Origin: Phycisphaerae bacterium
Lineage (GTDB): Bacteria > Chloroflexota > Anaerolineae > 4572-78 > J111
Length of the DNA stretch: 64,000 bases
Direction: 5' to 3'
NCBI GenBank assembly: GCA_028285035.1
Contig: JANQQF010000039.1
Span: 247,627-311,626, forward strand
Shown: positions 61,766-64,000 of the stretch, piece after piece
Layout: each line of letters opens with the position of its first letter
Position numbering within the stretch: position 1 is the stretch's first letter
Notes under the pieces: model-generated
Databases searched by the model: none
What the model was told of the DNA's origin: nothing
Seen by the model: the letters and a program-made list of their open reading frames with translations, nothing else
Made by a program: the position numbers and the translations under genes

Positions 61766-62278
61766 CTACGCTGCCTGTAACGCCTCCACCACCGCGTCAA
61801 GTGCCCCGCGGGCAATTTCAGCCATCTCAGCCTCGGTCCGATCCTGAATAGGGTGCTCGACATAGATTACCGCTGGATCAAAGCCGAGCGACTGGCCTTG
61901 GGACATTGCGCCAGAACGGAACTGCTCGGTGACAATCGCCACAGCAGGCACACCGCGCCCTTCTAAATTAACGATGTCATGTACACTACACGACGTACAG
62001 GAGCCTCAATCGGCCAACGCTTCGAGCACGACATCGCACTCAGTGGCAATTTGTTGTTGCAAGGCCACCGAAGCGGGATGAGCATACGTCAGCTTTTGAT
62101 ACCGTTTAACCGTCAGCCCTTGTTGGCTCAGTTGCCGTTCCATCTCATCCAAAAAGAGATCGCCCTGCATTTTGTTGATGTCCAACAAGCCAATCGTCGC
62201 CTCCTCCAACGTCGCTGGCCGTGGATTGCGTGGTCGCTGGGTGGGTTTTGTTTCATTGGTTGGATCAAGAATTTCCAT
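61766..62278 (-). CDS. UGSC-family selenoprotein (TGA read as selenocysteine)
   Basis: The gene reads through an in-frame TGA at 62008-62006 to give a 170-aa protein. Residues 91-97 become U-G-S-C-T-S-C, the motif that names the UGSC (seleno)protein family as I recall it, followed by SVHDIVNLEGRGVPAVAIVTEQF. Upstream is the expected N-terminal part (ATIGLLDINKMQGDLFLDEMERQLSQQGL) and downstream the family tail (VEHPIQDRTEAEMAEIARGALDAVV). Without recoding, two meaningless fragments would result. AGGAG 7 nt before ATG 62278 sets the start. The function is probably redox, given the U-x-x-C; it is encoded 10 bp after the thioredoxin-fused partner. selA, selB, selC and selD are not in this window. 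Confidence 0.85.
61976..61994 (-). promoter_or_regulatory. Candidate bacterial SECIS hairpin
   Basis: On the coding (minus) strand GTCGTGTA-GTG-TACATGAC forms an 8-bp stem (one G-U pair) with a GUG loop. The loop is 20-22 nt after the TGA, where bacterial SelB-binding hairpins place theirs. The loop contains the G-U expected of such elements; a bulged U is not obvious. Confidence 0.6.
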
Positions 62279-62288
62279 TGTTTTGCTC

Positions 62289-63752
62289 CTATATTTCCTC
62301 GATGACTTTCGTAACAGCCTGCACCCCGTGCTCGCCACCACTGGGCCAACAGCTAATGGCCGCTGAGTAAAGCCCAGCATTGCTGCCCACGCGGACGATG
62401 TGAATACCGCCGGGTAAAAATTTGGGCAGAACTGGATGTTGGGCCACGACTTCAGGGTCGATGCCTTCTGTACACCCCCCTGCGCCCCTGACCATTCCAG
62501 CCGTTTCCATTTGAAGCAAGGCTTCCAGCTCTTCACGTACTCGTGCCTTCGACCAGCCTGCCTGCTCAAAGACTCGGCTGTGCTCGGGGCTAACGGCTAA
62601 AATGACATCGGCATCTAAAGCCCACTTGTGATGATAGACTGCACGCAAGCCTTCAGCTAGAGAGATAACCAGGGAGTCGGGTTGCCGCGAGCGTTCATCC
62701 GCAATCGGTTGGACACCATCGCCGCTCAGCAAAGTGACGGCTGATTGGCCTTTCTCAACGCCACGCTCCTCAGCAATTGACAGCCAATCGGTGTCCTCCT
62801 CATTTTCGGCAAAACAGAATGAGTATCGCCCTGGATTGCCCATTGTCGAACGAGCGACTTTCCCAGGGTAGACTTCCCCAATATTGCGAATAACCAAATT
62901 GAGCGCCCGACCAATCGTCGCATTGGCTCGATTGCCGCTGCCAAAGGCGCTGAAGCCATTTTCCATTCCGATTTTCTTCGTAATCGGTCCAGTCACGACC
63001 ACAACGGGGGCCGAAAACCACGTGCTGGCCATAAAGGCCCGTAGACCATATTTGGGATCACAAGCGGCCTCAACTGCAGCCAGCACTACCGGAAAATATT
63101 CAGGTTTACAGCCTGCCATTACAGCGTTGATGGCCACCTTTTCAATGGAAACGGGAGCGTGATTGTGGGGCATATGGCCGATGATCTCGGCGGAGTCACG
63201 CTGGGTACCTTGCAGCATTCGATAGACCCGCAATTTGGTGGCGGGTACAAGAGGAAAGCCATCGGACCAACCACGCTCAAAGCCCGCCTCAATCTCGTCT
63301 TCTTCATCGAAAAGCGAAATCACACGTGAGGCCATCTGCACCTCGCCAAAGCGAAGCATCAATTCGTCTTTGATCTTTGGCTCGACATTTTTGGCCCCAC
63401 AGCCTGGCCGCCAGGCGGGCAAATCGGCGCCAAGCTGACTCATTTCGGTGAACGCTTGCCACTCTTCCCGCTGCCAGCCAAAAATCCGTTCCGTTTCGGC
63501 CCCATTCTGTACTTTGATGAGGGTCGGCACGGTCTCGATATTTAGCCGAAAGGAGGTTTCAAGCGTATCATCGTAAAGCACCGCCGTCTCATTGCCTGTC
63601 GTCACTGGCTCTAGAAAAGCCAAATCATCCTGCGAGTAAATCGTCAAGGCTGTTTCATGTTCTGCCAACTGGCCCAACACCGGCACAATTAACTGACAGG
63701 TGGGGCAATCTTCTTTGACAACTGCGATGTAGCCATCTCTTAGATTCATCAT
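62289..63752 (-). CDS. Thioredoxin-like domain fused to UGSC-partner domain
   Basis: About 487 aa. The N-terminus is a thioredoxin-like domain with CPTC (YIAVVKEDCPTCQLIVPVLGQL) and a cis-Pro region (IETVPTLIKVQNG). From about residue 145 it carries a domain that I recall as encoded together with UGSC selenoproteins: FERGWSDGFPLVPATKLRVYRML, VAINAVMAGCKPEYFPVVLAAVEA, FGSGNRANATIGRALNLVIRNIGE and YSFCFAENEEDTDW. Adjacent in one operon, it is the likely redox partner of the selenoprotein: the CPTC could reduce the Se-S bond. The frame is open to 63812; an ATG at 63752 or 63749 with AAAGA is preferred. Confidence 0.7.
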   Translation of the reverse strand: MMNLRDGYIAVVKEDCPTCQLIVPVLGQLAEHETALTIYSQDDLAFLEPVTTGNETAVLYDDTLETSFRLNIETVPTLIKVQNGAETERIFGWQREEWQAFTEMSQLGADLPAWRPGCGAKNVEPKIKDELMLRFGEVQMASRVISLFDEEDEIEAGFERGWSDGFPLVPATKLRVYRMLQGTQRDSAEIIGHMPHNHAPVSIEKVAINAVMAGCKPEYFPVVLAAVEAACDPKYGLRAFMASTWFSAPVVVVTGPITKKIGMENGFSAFGSGNRANATIGRALNLVIRNIGEVYPGKVARSTMGNPGRYSFCFAENEEDTDWLSIAEERGVEKGQSAVTLLSGDGVQPIADERSRQPDSLVISLAEGLRAVYHHKWALDADVILAVSPEHSRVFEQAGWSKARVREELEALLQMETAGMVRGAGGCTEGIDPEVVAQHPVLPKFLPGGIHIVRVGSNAGLYSAAISCWPSGGEHGVQAVTKVIEEI

Positions 63753-63909
63753 ATTTTCTTTAAGGTAGGTTGGATTTAAATTGAGCCTCTTTATTTTATT
63801 CATCTCCATCATTTACGCCACTATAAACAAAATGCGCGTTACACAAATATTATTAATTGTAACACGCATAAAAATCGAATTTATTTTATTTAATTCTACT
63901 CAACAGGAC

Positions 63910-64000
63910 TTACGCAAGAGACATTTTGATAGAAGGATGTTTGAGCTGTTGAGAAAGATAATCATCTAACAATCCGTGTTTGAGTTGATAAAGAGTTCGA
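63910..64000 (-). mobile_element. 3' end of a probable insertion-sequence transposase with terminal repeat
   Basis: A minus-strand frame enters from the right edge and ends YQLKHGLLDDYLSQQLKHPSIKMSLA with TAA at 63912-63910. The stop lies inside CAACAGGACTTACGCAA (63901-63917), which resembles an IS terminal inverted repeat and the ends of the element at 6745-6857. A transposase stop inside its terminal repeat is typical of compact IS elements. The IS family cannot be told from 30 codons. The stretch 63753-63900 shows no gene. Confidence 0.5.

Noticed and set aside
61766..62008. TGA interpreted as a nonsense mutation giving a pseudogene.
   Set aside because: The frame continues with intact family sequence for 79 residues, the TGA is exactly at the conserved U of the UGSC motif and a hairpin lies at the right distance.

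Overview
This window looks like a chromosomal segment of a free-living heterotroph, most likely a member of the Chloroflexota (Anaerolineae/Caldilineae type), possibly marine. That is an inference from gene content: an exported DUF1800/DUF1501 pair, a large Ig-repeat/LysM surface protein, Tex, an RskA-type anti-sigma factor with its ECF sigma factor, many Rieske and GcvT-type proteins, and short intergenic multi-hairpin repeats. No rRNA or ribosomal protein genes are present to fix the taxonomy. Base composition is near 50% GC and genes are dense on both strands.

Layout. 1-5.1 kb: M20 peptidase (cut by the window edge), polysaccharide deacetylase, a two-TM zinc-knuckle protein, a RuvC-like nuclease-fold protein and an AraC regulator. 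5.2-8.4 kb: a divergent catabolic set of aldehyde dehydrogenase, three-histidine-box desaturase/hydroxylase and Rieske ferredoxin, ended by a strong terminator. 8.7-18.7 kb: envelope and secreted proteins (sulfatase-modifying-factor-like protein, DUF1800, Tat-exported DUF1501, DUF3179, TlpA-like thioredoxin, a nine-repeat Ig/LysM protein with a membrane-anchored HhH partner). 19-30.4 kb: housekeeping and repair genes (DinB-like, DUF2071, AlkA-type glycosylase, dual-specificity phosphatase, Nudix, Tex, TPR protein), one tRNA-Thr, a DMT permease, and an M24-family protein that closely resembles the DMSP lyase DddP. 30.6-38 kb: RpiB-like isomerase, a NarL-type two-component system, FprA-type ferredoxin reductase, YggX, a Rieske oxygenase of the glycine-betaine/choline monooxygenase type, and Hpt. 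38-43.5 kb: a serine hydrolase, a GcvT-fold protein that closely resembles the DMSP demethylase DmdA, and an IclR-controlled protein fusing a URO-D-type methyltransferase to its corrinoid domain. 43.7-53.2 kb: mixed enzymes, sigma/anti-sigma pair and an unusual P-type ATPase. 53.4-63.8 kb: a second methyl-group cluster (non-pyrrolysine MttB homologue, ketopantoate-reductase-like protein, AzlCD exporter, SnoaL-like protein, second GcvT-like protein, homocysteine-methyltransferase-like protein, Zn alcohol dehydrogenase) that ends in a selenoprotein operon. The right edge carries the end of an insertion sequence.

How the genes may work together. Several unrelated methyl-transfer chemistries are concentrated here: GcvT-type tetrahydrofolate-dependent demethylation (two genes), corrinoid methyltransferases (URO-D/corrinoid fusion and MttB homologue), a Rieske N-demethylase-type oxygenase with a candidate FprA reductase, a homocysteine methyltransferase-like protein, and a DddP-like lyase. 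The simplest reading is that the region serves breakdown of methylated osmolytes such as DMSP and betaines.

The most distinctive object is the UGSC-family gene at 61766-62278. It has an in-frame TGA at the conserved U-G-S-C motif and an 8-bp hairpin whose loop lies 20-22 nt downstream, so it very probably encodes a selenoprotein. It is preceded by a thioredoxin-fused partner gene. Family assignments are from memory of the families; no database search was possible.
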